Positions 12,441-22,676 of a DNA stretch of 64,000 nucleotides are shown here, in pieces. The stretch covers positions 1,364,001-1,428,000 of the forward strand of contig NW_024466413.1 of the NCBI RefSeq assembly GCF_017591425.1, written 5' to 3'. The notes under the pieces are model-generated. The model had not been told where the DNA came from, did not search any database, and saw only the letters and a program-made list of their open reading frames with translations. The first letter of the stretch is position 1, and each line of letters opens with the position of its first letter. Source of the stretch: Ochotona curzoniae (Eukaryota > Chordata > Mammalia > Lagomorpha > Ochotonidae). A program made the position numbers and the translations under genes.

Positions 12441-13079
12441 AGTTCTGTGATGTCACACATGACTTTTCACTTGTCCCAGCCACCTGGGTATCGCCGTGCT
12501 GCAACACAGTCTTTACATGCTGAGTCTGCCAATGCTGGGTATCAAAGCATGCCTTAGCCTTGCCTGCCCAGAGCATCACGCAGCCCCATCTTCATGCCAG
12601 CTGTGAGGGATTGTGGATGTGGAAGGATGTCTGTTTCACATGTCTCGGGCAGTGGGAACCACGCCATTTGACCTTAATGAAGTGCGAAGGGTGAGTTATG
12701 TGCAACGTGTGCTTTGTAATCGGAGCCTCACGGTGATTCTGTAAAAGGCTAGTGCAGATCTGGTTTCCTCACCCATGAGGAAAGAGAGTGATGGCAGGAA
12801 CCCTGCAGCCTACATTGGCCTATTTGGTATGGGAACCCTGAATTCCAACTGCAGAGCACCCACTTCTGACATTTTCATGGCCTTGATTGGTAATTTAGGT
12901 TGTGCCAGACATCCCTGGGTCAGAGGGGATGTTCCCTAATGTACTAGTAAGAAAATAATCATGACAAAATGTCACAGATCTCTTATTCCCACGTTCGACT
13001 GTTGTGTCTAGCTCTATTAGTTGTGTTCTGATTTATGTCTCTGCCGTTTATTGAGGAGAGCTTTTAGAACTTGCACTCA

Positions 13080-13156
13080 TTCATGCATTCACCTGAGTAG
13101 TTGAGGGCTCTCCGTGTGCCAGAGGTACAAACGTGGGCAGGACAGGGCTCTTCCTT
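13080..13156 (+). repeat. L2-like fragment interrupted by a SINE
   Basis: The stretch tcatgcattcacctgagtag, then ctctccgtgtgccagaggta and caaacgtgggcaggacaggg is L2-like. It is broken by the SINE at 13157-13486. Confidence 0.45.
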
Positions 13157-13486
13157 CCTTTTTTTTTTTTAAGATTTATTTATTTATTGGAAAGTCATAT
13201 ACAGAGAGGAGAGACAGAGGGGAAGATCTTCCATCCGATGATTCACTCCCCAAGTGAGCGCAATGGCCGATGCTATGCCGATCCGAAGCCAGGAACCAGG
13301 AACCTCCTCCCGGTCTCCCACACGGATGCAGGGTCCCAAGGCTTTGGGCTGTCCTCAACTGCTTTCCCGGGCCACAGGCAGGGAGCTGGATGGGAAGTGG
13401 AGCTGCCGGGATAGAACCAGCGCCCATATGGGATCCTGGGGTGTTGAAAGTGAGGACTTTAGCTGCTAGGCCACGCCACCGGGCCC
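13157..13486 (-). mobile_element. C-SINE, antisense, full length with target-site duplication
   Basis: A complete copy from a T-rich start to ccacgccaccgggccc. It is flanked by direct repeats GCTCTTCCTT at 13147-13156 and 13490-13499. It contains gatgattcactccccaagtg and gccacaggcagggagctgg with few changes, so it is relatively young. Confidence 0.93.
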
Positions 13487-13847
13487 AGTGCTCTTCCTTT
13501 CTAACAGCTACTGGTGATGGACATTTCTAGAATCAACTGAGAACAGATGTTTATTAGATACCTTTTTTTTTAGTATAGCAGAAGGGAGCTCCAGGGAATT
13601 TAGAAGAAGCAAAAGGTAGCATTTTTCTTTGCCAGGTGCTTTTGAGAAAACAGAAGGAAACAATGGATGAAACCATTTAGACAACAGTTTTAGACAATTC
13701 ATGACCGCCATAAAATGTGATTGGCTCGTGGTGATACAGCAGTGATAGGAAAACTGAGGTAAGCTGATAAAGTGTTAAGATCTTGATCTCAGTCAAAAGA
13801 CCCTCCCTTTGCATTCCTAAATTTTTCATTAACTCACCTATGTAGGC

Positions 13848-13946
13848 ATTCAAAAAATTAATGGAACATTGCAGTAAAATGATACATGTATATTTTTGAA
13901 ACACATGCATTTTTTTCCAAATGTCTATTTTCCATGGACTTTTTCA
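13848..13946. repeat. MITE-like element, second short copy
   Basis: The left end attcaaaaaattaatggaac is mirrored by the right end ttttccatggactttttcaa. These ends resemble those of the element at 7205-7391, with a shorter AT-rich interior. Confidence 0.45.
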
Positions 13947-14059
13947 AAAGCTGTCATAAATGACTGGAGCAAATGTCCTGTTATGTAGGACTAACTTGGG
14001 AATAGTCATTCCTACTGTTTTTGTCATGAGAAGGGAATTTAAAATCATAGATGCAATAA

Positions 14060-14480
14060 TTTACTCTTGCTGTTGCAACAGATTTCTACAAACTTAGTGT
14101 CTTATAAATCATCCATTGCAGACATCTGGGGATTGAAAGACTGACGTGTGTTTTGCTGGATGAGATCAAAATGTTGATGTTGATGGAGCTGATTTACAAC
14201 CTTTGTTTCACCTCCAGTCTCAATTCTGTCTTGTGTGACATACGTACGGGTCCTCAGGATGAGGGCATGTATGCTGCTACAACTTGTGCATCTTGGGGCA
14301 CAGTCTGGGGCCGCTCTTGCTGACGGAGCCCTGTGGAAATCTTTACATCTTGGGGCTTGGCGGTGTATTGTCTGAGGTTTCCACCTTCTGCTCTTAGCTT
14401 TTCTGTTTGTTCTGACAAACTCATCTTCTCCTACCACTTGCACATTTTCTAAAAGCTTGTTCAAAAATCTCACTCCTTTA
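14060..14480 (+). mobile_element. MaLR (MLT1-like) LTR fragment
   Basis: The opening tgctgttgcaacagatttct, acaaacttagtgtcttataa is typical of MLT1-type solo LTRs, followed by diverged LTR-like sequence. It is an ancient mammalian LTR relic with no coding content. Exact boundaries and subfamily are unclear. Confidence 0.5.
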
Positions 14481-15486
14481 CCACATCTGCTTTGAATGAC
14501 ACCAGCCAGAAGGAAGAGGCTCTTAGATGATTAAAGGGATCCCACTTGTGGTACAACAGGGTTTGTTTAGGGGGTTTAGCTACACCACTTCCTGAGTATG
14601 TGAACAAGTTCAACACCTTCTAGGCCTTGATGTTAATTTTTTCTTTAATGGAAAGCAATAGTAGGCACATCAGGGATAATCTGCAAGCATCCAACAGTGC
14701 CATCCATATTATGTTTCCTATGTGTTATGCGGAAGTATGACTTGGCAGAAACTTCAAATGAAACAAAGGAGAATTACTAAAATCAAGACATAGCCCCAAA
14801 TATATCAACCCAACTGAAACGTATTGTTTCAAATTATGCCTACAATACATCTGAAGTTCAGAATGAACATTGTTGCTTTGAAGTGGAATTTGGGAGGATT
14901 AAGTGCTTTTAAGGAACGAGAATCTGGAGAGCTCTTTTAAATTAATGATAAAAAGAGGTCTGATCAATACAATCAAATGCAGCTCCTCTGAGGTGCCAAG
15001 GAGAAAGATGTGCAACTCTCGCGGGAGTTGGAACTGTGGCCACCCACTGTCACCTCTGTGACTTTGGGTATGGAGTTCTGTCTCTCTGATGGGCCACTTG
15101 CTTTAAGGATGCCTAGGCCATGTCTGGCCTGTTTTAAGTTCAGAGGGAAAAAAACCTGTTGAACTCTAACACTTGGTGGTGGTGCTGGTGGACTTCGTGT
15201 CCTTTCCCTTGATGATGAAATGCACAAATAAAAAGTGACTTCTGGTATGTATGTCATTAATAGTTTGTTTATTATTAATCCCTGAGATTTAGCTGCAAAA
15301 AAATGTCATCTTCTTGGGACAGGCTTGTATTACTAGTTCTGTGGCCATGGCTGCTGATGTCAATAGTTTTTGCTACTAGCATTCTTTTTGTCATTGATTC
15401 ATGAGCCAATACTTGGCATTTTAAAGTTGTTTTATTTGAAAGGCCAAATTGTTAACTGGAAAGATCTGGCAATACATAATCACTGT

Positions 15487-15614
15487 CTTTGTGTAGTGGT
15501 GACCTGCTGTGGACAAGGCAGGTCCTGCCGCCCTACCACCATTGCCTTCTCTTTGCGTAGTGGTGACCCGCTGTGGACAGGGCAGTTCCTGCTGCCCTAC
15601 CACCGTTGCCCTCT
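15487..15614. repeat. Tandem duplication, two 64-bp units
   Basis: Units at 15487-15550 and 15551-15614 share tagtggtgacc(t/c)gctgtgg and gccctaccacc with about eight mismatches and no gaps. It matches no family I know. Confidence 0.88.
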
Positions 15615-15735
15615 TGCAGACACAGGCGTCTCATGTCATTTTCTCTGTTGTCTCCACTGGGATTTCATGGTGCGGGTCGACTTAGTCTTCTTTGTTGTTG
15701 CTGGAATGCATACTGGAGACTTGGTAATATTTTTT

Positions 15736-15808
15736 GAAAGATTTTTTTTTTAAGTTCGGAGAAAGAGATAGCTCCCATCTGCTGAGTCACTCCTCAAATG
15801 GTCCAAAT
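15736..15808 (-). mobile_element. C-SINE 3'-end fragment, antisense
   Basis: A short piece with a T-rich start, ggagaaagagatagctcccatc and tgctgagtcactcctcaaat. The rest of the SINE is absent. Confidence 0.55.
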
Positions 15809-15917
15809 ATAAGCAAGATTTACTTTGTGTGTGGGTATGTCTGGTTTATTTTACTTGGCATAGTATCTTTCAGGTTTGTCCATGTTGTTGCAAATAGCAA
15901 TATCTTCTTTTAAGAAA

Positions 15918-16020
15918 TGAATGATATTATATATGTATGTATAATATAATATATAACAGTATGTAATGTAATATATACGATGTAATATATAATATAACTT
16001 TGATATGTAATATATATTGT
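15918..16020. repeat. AT-rich low-complexity tract
   Basis: About 100 bp of repeated atata/aatata words with interspersed gta, located within the ancient L1. Confidence 0.9.
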
Positions 16021-16294
16021 CATTCCTCCACCTATCCATCCCATCCCTCAGTGGTTCTATTCACTGATCCACGGGTACCCAGGGCTTTTCATATCTTAGC
16101 TGTTGTGAACAACGCTGCAATGAGCATAGCTATCTGGCATCTCTATGAGGCTCTGACCTCACTTCCTTAGGGTTTGTGCCTGTAGAGGCATTGCGGGTTA
16201 GATTTTTGATTTTGTTATGGCATACCCATGCTCTTTTTCTTAATAGCTGTAGTATTTTGTATTCCCACATGTTCTTTGCACACATCCTTACTGA

Positions 16295-16309
16295 CACCTG
16301 TTATCTTTC
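16295..16309. repeat. Left target-site duplication of the nested L1
   Basis: CACCTGTTATCTTTC here is repeated exactly at 16910-16924. Confidence 0.9.
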
Positions 16310-16909
16310 TTTTTTTTTTTTTTCTGTGAAGTTGCAAACTGTATTAGATTCCAGCAACACAGTCATAGAATGGTGACATTTTTTGGAAAAAAATGATTGT
16401 TAAAGCTATTTCTTTTTTTTTTTTTATTGTTGCTTACATTGTATTATGTAGTACAGTTTTATAGGCGCTGGGGATTCCCTCCACCTCTCCCATACCCCTC
16501 CCCCCATGGTGGATTCCTCCACCTTGTTGCATAACCATAGTTCAAGTTCAGTTGAGATTCATTGCTTGCAAACACATGCCTAGCATGAAGTTCAGCGTCT
16601 TATTGTCCAGATAAGTTCAGTGGCCTCTTGGGGAGACCTTCTATGGTCTGAAGATAGGTCTAACAGAGTAAAGATCCGGTCAGTTAAAAGCCCCAACAAG
16701 GCCTCAGTATCAATATACAACATTATGGAATTAATTGACATAGTATTGGGTAAACAATATGTTAAAAATAATGCAAGTTCCATTCTTCGAAACATCTGGG
16801 TTGAGACAGTATCAATGACAGGTTCAAAAAATAACAAACAACCATACAAAATTTACAGGTTAAATCAAGGCAAACATGTGGTATCTAATCTTTTGGGATT
16901 CACTCATTT
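16310..16909 (-). mobile_element. 5'-truncated L1 with probable 3' transduction, antisense
   Basis: The insertion lies between exact 15-bp direct repeats. Read on the - strand it has an L1 3' untranslated region of lagomorph type (16426-16909), an A tract (16413-16425), an 89-bp non-L1 segment (16324-16412), then a second A tract (16310-16323). Two A tracts around unrelated sequence are the signature of a transcript that read through its own poly(A) signal. The G-rich 3' end and the cctataaaactgtac word resemble the 3' ends of the L1 copies at 43110 and 59040-59100. No coding frame is intact. Confidence 0.85.
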
Positions 16910-16924
16910 CACCTGTTATCTTTC
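16910..16924. repeat. Right target-site duplication of the nested L1
   Basis: Exact copy of the 15-mer at 16295-16309. Confidence 0.9.
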
Positions 16925-17398
16925 AACCTTTTTGTAATATTCTCCCTAGCAGGTGTGAAATGATATCTCACCGTGATTTCCATAATGATGTGGGCATCTT
17001 TTCACACTTTGTTGTCCTTTCTAAATCTGTTTGAAGCTTGTTTTTTTTTCAGGTCCTTTGACTATCTAAAAATGTATTATTACTATTATTTGTGAAAGAT
17101 TTGTGTGACTTCATATTTTAGATAATAATATCTTACTAGATATATTGCTTCCAAGCATCTTCCAAGTATCAATTGTGATTTGATTTTTGGTAATACTTCC
17201 TTTGTCATGCAAAAGCATTTCAGTTTGAAGTACTTGTGTTTATTTATTTCTTGTTTTGTTGTCTATGCTTTTAGTGTCATATCCAAAAATAACAAATATA
17301 ATGAGCAGTGTCAAATAGCTTTCCCATATTTCTTTTCTTCTAGGATTCTTTAAGAATTTCAAGTCGTATATAAAAGAATTTTAAACACCGTGAATTAG

Positions 17399-17732
17399 TT
17401 TTTTTAAAAAAATTTTATCTTATTCATTTGAAAGGTAAAGTTTCAGACAGAGAGAAGGAAAGTAGAGGCAGGGAGAGAGAGAAGGAGAGATGGGGAGAGA
17501 GTCCTTTCATCAGCTGGGTCACTATCAAAATGGCTCTAATGGCCAGGGCTGGACTAGGCTAAAGCCAGGAGCCAAGAGCCAGGAGCTTCTCCTGGAACAA
17601 TCTTTGCCAATTTCTCTGGCACATTAGCAGGGAGCTGAATTGGAAGCAGGGCAGCCAGGACTGAAACTGATGCCTGTGTGGGATGCTTGTGCTGCAGGTA
17701 GCAGCTTAGCCCTTTTGCTGTAGCATTGGCCT
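17399..17732 (-). mobile_element. C-SINE, antisense, inserted in the ancient L1
   Basis: It contains a T-rich start, cagacagagagaaggaaagt, tcatcagctgggtcactatc, aagccaggagccaagagcc and ttagcagggagctgaattgg, and ends near tgctgtagcattggcc. Confidence 0.85.
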
Positions 17733-18639
17733 TTTGAGTTAGTTTTTCTAAGTTATGTAAGGTAAGTATGCAGTAAATTCTTTTGCTTGGAGAGAGTTCA
17801 GTTTTCTCAGTACAGTTTATTGAAGTGATTCTCCTTTCACTATTGGGCACATTTGTGTCCCACTGAACTATTAGCTGTATATTCTTGAATTTATCTCTGA
17901 ACTCTGCTTTCTGTTCCATTCATATATAATACATCTGTGTTTATGTCAGTATCATACTGGTTTGGTTACTGTAACTTTGTAACAATTTAAAGTTAGAAAA
18001 TCTTGTTTTGGCACTTTTTCTTTTTTGTTGTCTCTCAGGAGAGTTATGGCTGTTCTGAATTTTCTGTGATTCCAAATATATTCTTGTTTTCCCTATTTGT
18101 ATGAAAGTTGTCATTAGAACTTTGGTAGCATTTGTGCTGAACATCTGTATTACTTTGGGTCGTGGGGACATTTGAATGTCTTTTTCTCACTTGCTCCCGG
18201 TAGATCCTCTTTGACAATCTATGTCTTCTTGTGTGTTTGTCTTGTTTTATGTGTATTTCTCTTTAAGTATTACCCACTTACTATATTCAGACATTACTGA
18301 TTCGTTAATGCTTAAGTTAGTCACACCTTAGCTGGCACTGAGTGACGCTTCTTGAACACATGCATTTTCTAAAGCACCCCAAGTCTTCCAGCCTGTGAGT
18401 TCCCTGATCCGCTCCGCCTTTGGCAGGCAATTCACATAGCGAAAGGACGAGCAAAGAGCACAAAAGGAGACGGCAGTGCTGCTGAGCCTTGGTGTGGTCC
18501 AGTTCCAGCTGAGTCAACTTTTCCCTGAGTGTTCATGTTTGTGAATGGCCCTGCTGTGTATCTTACACTTGGGATGTCAACACATTTTAATAAGCAGAAA
18601 AAATCAGAAATTCATAGTACACACATGGTCACTTGCATG

Positions 18640-18978
18640 TAATTTGCAGACATTTTCTCTGACACTGTAGCTTTTGTTTTAATCCTCTTAGCAGGATTAT
18701 TTTCTTCTTTCACAGGCCAGAAGTATTTAATTTTAATGAAATGTATTTGTTTTTCTCTTTTTGGATCTTTCTTTCAGTGTCAAGGAGAATACTTTCTTAG
18801 CTCTATGTCTAGCATATATTCAGAAACTTCTGCTTAAGATTTATAGCTTTATGTTTTTCATTTAAGTTAGTGGTCCATGTTGAGGCAGTGTTGCATGAAG
18901 TGTGAGATTAAAGAGTTTATTTGTTTCTGTTTTGTCTGTGGATGTTCAATTACTTCAGGGCAGTTTACTGAAAAAAAA
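18640..18978 (-). mobile_element. Ancient L1 fragment, antisense
   Basis: The stretch tttcagtgtcaaggagaata, cttaagatttatagctttat and gtctgtggatgttcaattac follows the reverse of L1 ORF2 and ends in a short A-rich run (18969-18984). Confidence 0.6.
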
Positions 18979-20001
18979 AAAAAAGAAAGAAACAAGAAAA
19001 GCAACTCTCATTGCTCCAGCAAATTTCTTCTAACACTTTGATGTAACATCAGAGGGCATATTTATGCTGTCACTACCGCTGAGGGGAGGGTTGGGGTCCA
19101 GGCTTCCTGCATTGCCCTTTTGTAAACTGATGGCGTGTGCGGCCCTTGTTGTTTTAACTCTGTCAGCAGAGTTGGAGAGGAGGCAAAGGGCATAGCTGCA
19201 GGCAGGAAGTTGCGTTTACGTGACGTCACAGAAGACTGGGCAGCACTGAAGGTGATGGGACGAGAGAAAGCAGAGGTGCACTGGGTGAAGATGCATTTAG
19301 GGGTATGACATCTCTGTAAGCTAAGACGTCCATGATACAGAGAAGTAGATATTTTAAAATATGGTAGAAAGTGCACGTATAAACTGAGTTTCTGCTATGT
19401 TATCACTTATGCACACAAATCTCTTCCTTTAGAAACAGAGCAGTCCCGTGTCCCAAGCATTGCCAGGAACTTTCCCCACTGTGTTTCTTTTCCCTTCTCT
19501 TCAATATATCAGTGCTATGCTATCAGTAACCTCTTGTAGCTCCTCCCACTTTCCCTGCAAGTGCAGAAGCAGCCTTGCAAGTTCAAAGCCTTGCAATTCA
19601 CAACGCTTTCTTGTGAGCACTTGGAAACATTTGTGGCATCATCATTGCTCTCCTCTTTCATTGATTTCAAGTCTGTTGAGAAGTACAGTGTCAATGAGCG
19701 AAGTGCAATAGGGTGGACCCAGAACTTCCGTCTCCTGTAGCTCAGTGACCTCATGGTTGGGAGTGCTGGGTTGCAGCTCCAGGTGTGCTTTGAGTGCACT
19801 TAGAGACAATTTCCAATGGCAGTGAGGTGTCTGTGATGAACAGAGCACGTGTACAGCAAACACTATTTTTCTACCATTGGATCTGTGTCTGTAGCCGGGA
19901 TGGCTCAATTTTCAAGCTCTGTGATTTGAATAGTGTGTGTAGCATCTCTGAACTTGTTGCTGAGCCTGTAAAATGAGGAGTAAACACAATTTCCCTGTCA
20001 T

Positions 20002-20230
20002 GATTTTGGCTAGCCTACTGGTTAAGATGTCTAGTTTCTACTGCAGAGTACCCAGTTTCAGCACGTAACCCTGGCTCCTGACTCCAGCTTTCTGCTAGTG
20101 CATGTCCTGACCAGCAGTCATGGTGACTCAGATGCTGGGATCCCTGCCCGCACAGGAGCCCTGGATGACTTTCTGGGTTCCTGTCCAAGCTCAGGCTGTT
20201 GCAGGCCTTTGGAAAATGAAACAGTAGATG

Positions 20231-20267
<37 letters not shown>

Positions 20268-20290
20268 ACCCTACCAAAATAAGTAAATTA
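20002..20290 (+). mobile_element. C-SINE, sense, diverged
   Basis: A ggctagcctactggttaag box A-like start is followed by cctggctcctgactccagc, ctgttgcaggcctttggaaaa, a CT-repeat block and an aataagtaaattaa tail. It ends about 430 bp before the 20721 exon. Confidence 0.7.
20234..20265. repeat. (TC)n microsatellite in a SINE
   Basis: About 16 TC units expanded from the CT-rich 3' domain of the surrounding SINE. Confidence 0.95.
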
Positions 20291-20589
20291 AACTGTGGGT
20301 ATGAATCTTAGCATGTGCTTTAGCATCCTTGAACTAATGACTCAAGACAACTTATATAAATCAAATCCCAAGAAGACTATTGCCAGCAGACAAGCAGCAG
20401 ACAGGCTGAGGTCCTCGGAGCCAGGAAATGGCGTCAGAGGAAGTTTTCTACATTTTCATCTCACCTCGTATGTCCCAGGCTAGGGAATCCCACAAGCCAG
20501 AAATGTTAACAGCAGTAGGTAAAGCTATACCAACCTGTTTCCTTGGCCAAAGAGTCAGGAAGGAGGCTAAGTATTCCTGTTATTATTGA

Positions 20590-20871
<282 letters not shown>

Positions 20872-21477
20872 TAGCAGCCTGCGTGGCACCCATAGGCATG
20901 CAGGTGATCATCGGCGAGGGCTGCATGCTGGCATTTGATGAAGGCACACCGTTGGAGTGGCCAGGCTTGCACATTGTTAAAGGGGAATGTGGTGAAAGGT
21001 GAACACGCTGTCCCTGGAAGGGCCGGGGAAAGACTGGCTATGCAAGGTTAAAGTCAGTTCAGGGAGGAGCTGGATGAGAAATGCCACCTCGTAGATGCTT
21101 AGGGATGTGGCTGTTGCTAAAACACAGAGTGGCAATATAGGGTTGGATAAATGGGCAGTAGAGAGATTCTCATCTGTAACAAGGGATCCTAAAGCATGCT
21201 GCCAGTGTGGAGGAAGGCTTACTAGGAACATTCCAGGCGCTGTTCTCAAGGGATCTGAGTACCCTAAGTGGGTACTCAGGGCTCCCAGAAAGTTCTCTGC
21301 AATAGAGTGGAGTTAAATACAGATCACATGTTTGCATAGGAAATTAGAATAACATTAGAGAAATGAGTAGAAATGTAAGAACTACCTCTTAGAATGGACT
21401 AGAGCAATGAGTAGAAATGTGAGGACTTTCTTGGTAAATGAGGAAATTCTATAAACAAGCTAGACTGTAAGAAGAAG

Positions 21478-21803
21478 AGGGCCTGGCGTGGTAGCCTAGT
21501 GGCTAAAGTCCCTGCCTTGCATGTGTCAGGGCTCCATATAGGCACCAGTTCATATTGCAGCTGCTCCACTTCCCACCCAGCTTCCTGCTTGTGGCCTGGG
21601 AAAGCAGTCAAGGATGGCCCTAAGTCTTGGGACCCTGCACCCATGTGGGAGACCTGGAAAAGGCTCCTGGCTCCTGACTTCAGATCGTCTTAGCTCCAGC
21701 CATTACGGCCTCTTGGCGGTGAAGCAGCAGACAGATTTTTCTCTCCATTCCCTTCTCTCTGTAACTTTAATTTTCCAATAAAAAGAAATAAACTCTTTAA
21801 AAA
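21478..21803 (+). mobile_element. C-SINE, sense, near full length
   Basis: It runs from gggcctggcgtggtagcctag through gcttgtggcctgggaaagc, gggagacctggaaaaggctc and tccaataaaaagaaataaac. The tRNA-like head is present but mutated. Confidence 0.92.
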
Positions 21804-22394
21804 GGAGGAGGAGAAATACTTAGAGTAGTGGAGGGGACATAAGGCTATAGAAAGAAAGGGCAGCGGAAAATGCGTGAGCTGTGGGAGTGTTATGGACATC
21901 ACATCCAGCAGAGATAAGAGGTCTGGTCAGAGCCAGGCTTTATGATTCATTTGGAGTTGGCAGCAGTATTAGTGTGAATGAAATCACATCCAATTGATAT
22001 GCACGTTTAGCAATGCCGTTGCAATGATCTGCTTAGCTATACCTAAGAGGAGCAGGCTCCTCTGGCAGTGCCATCAGGGCAGACATACAGTTCCTGAGCA
22101 ATCTGCGAACTCAGTCCTGTGGTCTACCAGGAGGAAAGGCACTGCTGAGAAGCTGCTTCTCTCCTGACTGTGGGCAAAGGAAGTGTCAAGAGTGGCCAGG
22201 TTGCCGTATTTCCAAGGCGCTCCCAGCATGCTCTTTCCTGACACTGGGAAGAGGTGGCTGCCACCACTTTCTGCCCCTTCTCCACCTGGGAGCATTAGGA
22301 AGGCTTACATTCCTCTTCTTGGCTCCCACACTTTGTTGCACCCCTCCCCAATCTTACCATCTACTTCAACTTCTAGAAGGTTGATGGGTTAAGT

Positions 22395-22676
22395 TTCAGT
22401 CCCATCTCAGTGCTGGTCCAAGTCCTGGCTGTTGTACTTCTAATCTCTCCTCCTGTTAATGCTTTCAAGAAAGCAGAGGAAAATGACCCTAGTGTTCAAC
22501 CATGTGAGGGGAAGCGTAGGGAGTTCTTCCCCCCTGGCCCAGCCCTGGCCCAGCCCTGGCCCAGCCCTGGCCCTGTGGCCATTCGGGAAACGATCCAGTG
22601 GATGGGAACTCTCTCTAGGTTCTCCTCTGTTCTCTGTCATTCTCTCTTTCAAATAAAATAAGGCAATTCTTTAAAA
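22395..22676 (+). mobile_element. C-SINE, sense, diverged, with internal 11-bp array
   Basis: It contains tggtccaagtcctggctgttg, ccattcgggaaacgatccag, a tctctgtcattctctctttc block and an aaataaaataaggcaattc tail. A short tandem array at 22532-22575 sits in the middle. Confidence 0.65.
22532..22575. repeat. 11-bp minisatellite, four units
   Basis: Four consecutive units of CCCTGGCCCAG; the last differs only near its end (CTG). Confidence 0.95.

Larger units (their letters stand above)
15815..18180 (-). mobile_element. Ancient L1 3' region, antisense, with later insertions
   Basis: It contains the reverse strand of L1 ORF2 and its 3' end: catgttgttgcaaatagcaa, gctgttgtgaacaacgctgc, caggtgtgaaatgatatctc, ttttagtgtcatatccaaaa and gtatcatactggtttggtta. 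It is interrupted by a younger L1 (16310-16909), a C-SINE (17399-17732) and an AT-rich expansion (15918-16020). No ORF2 frame survives. Confidence 0.88.

Noticed and set aside
19694..19711. The frame ATGAGCGAAGTGCAATAG reads MSEVQ then stop, the same five residues that start FAM135B
   Set aside because: The next codon is a stop and the following bases do not encode the rest of that exon in any frame; no suitable donor follows. Five residues can match by chance, so the true first coding exon is most likely outside the window.
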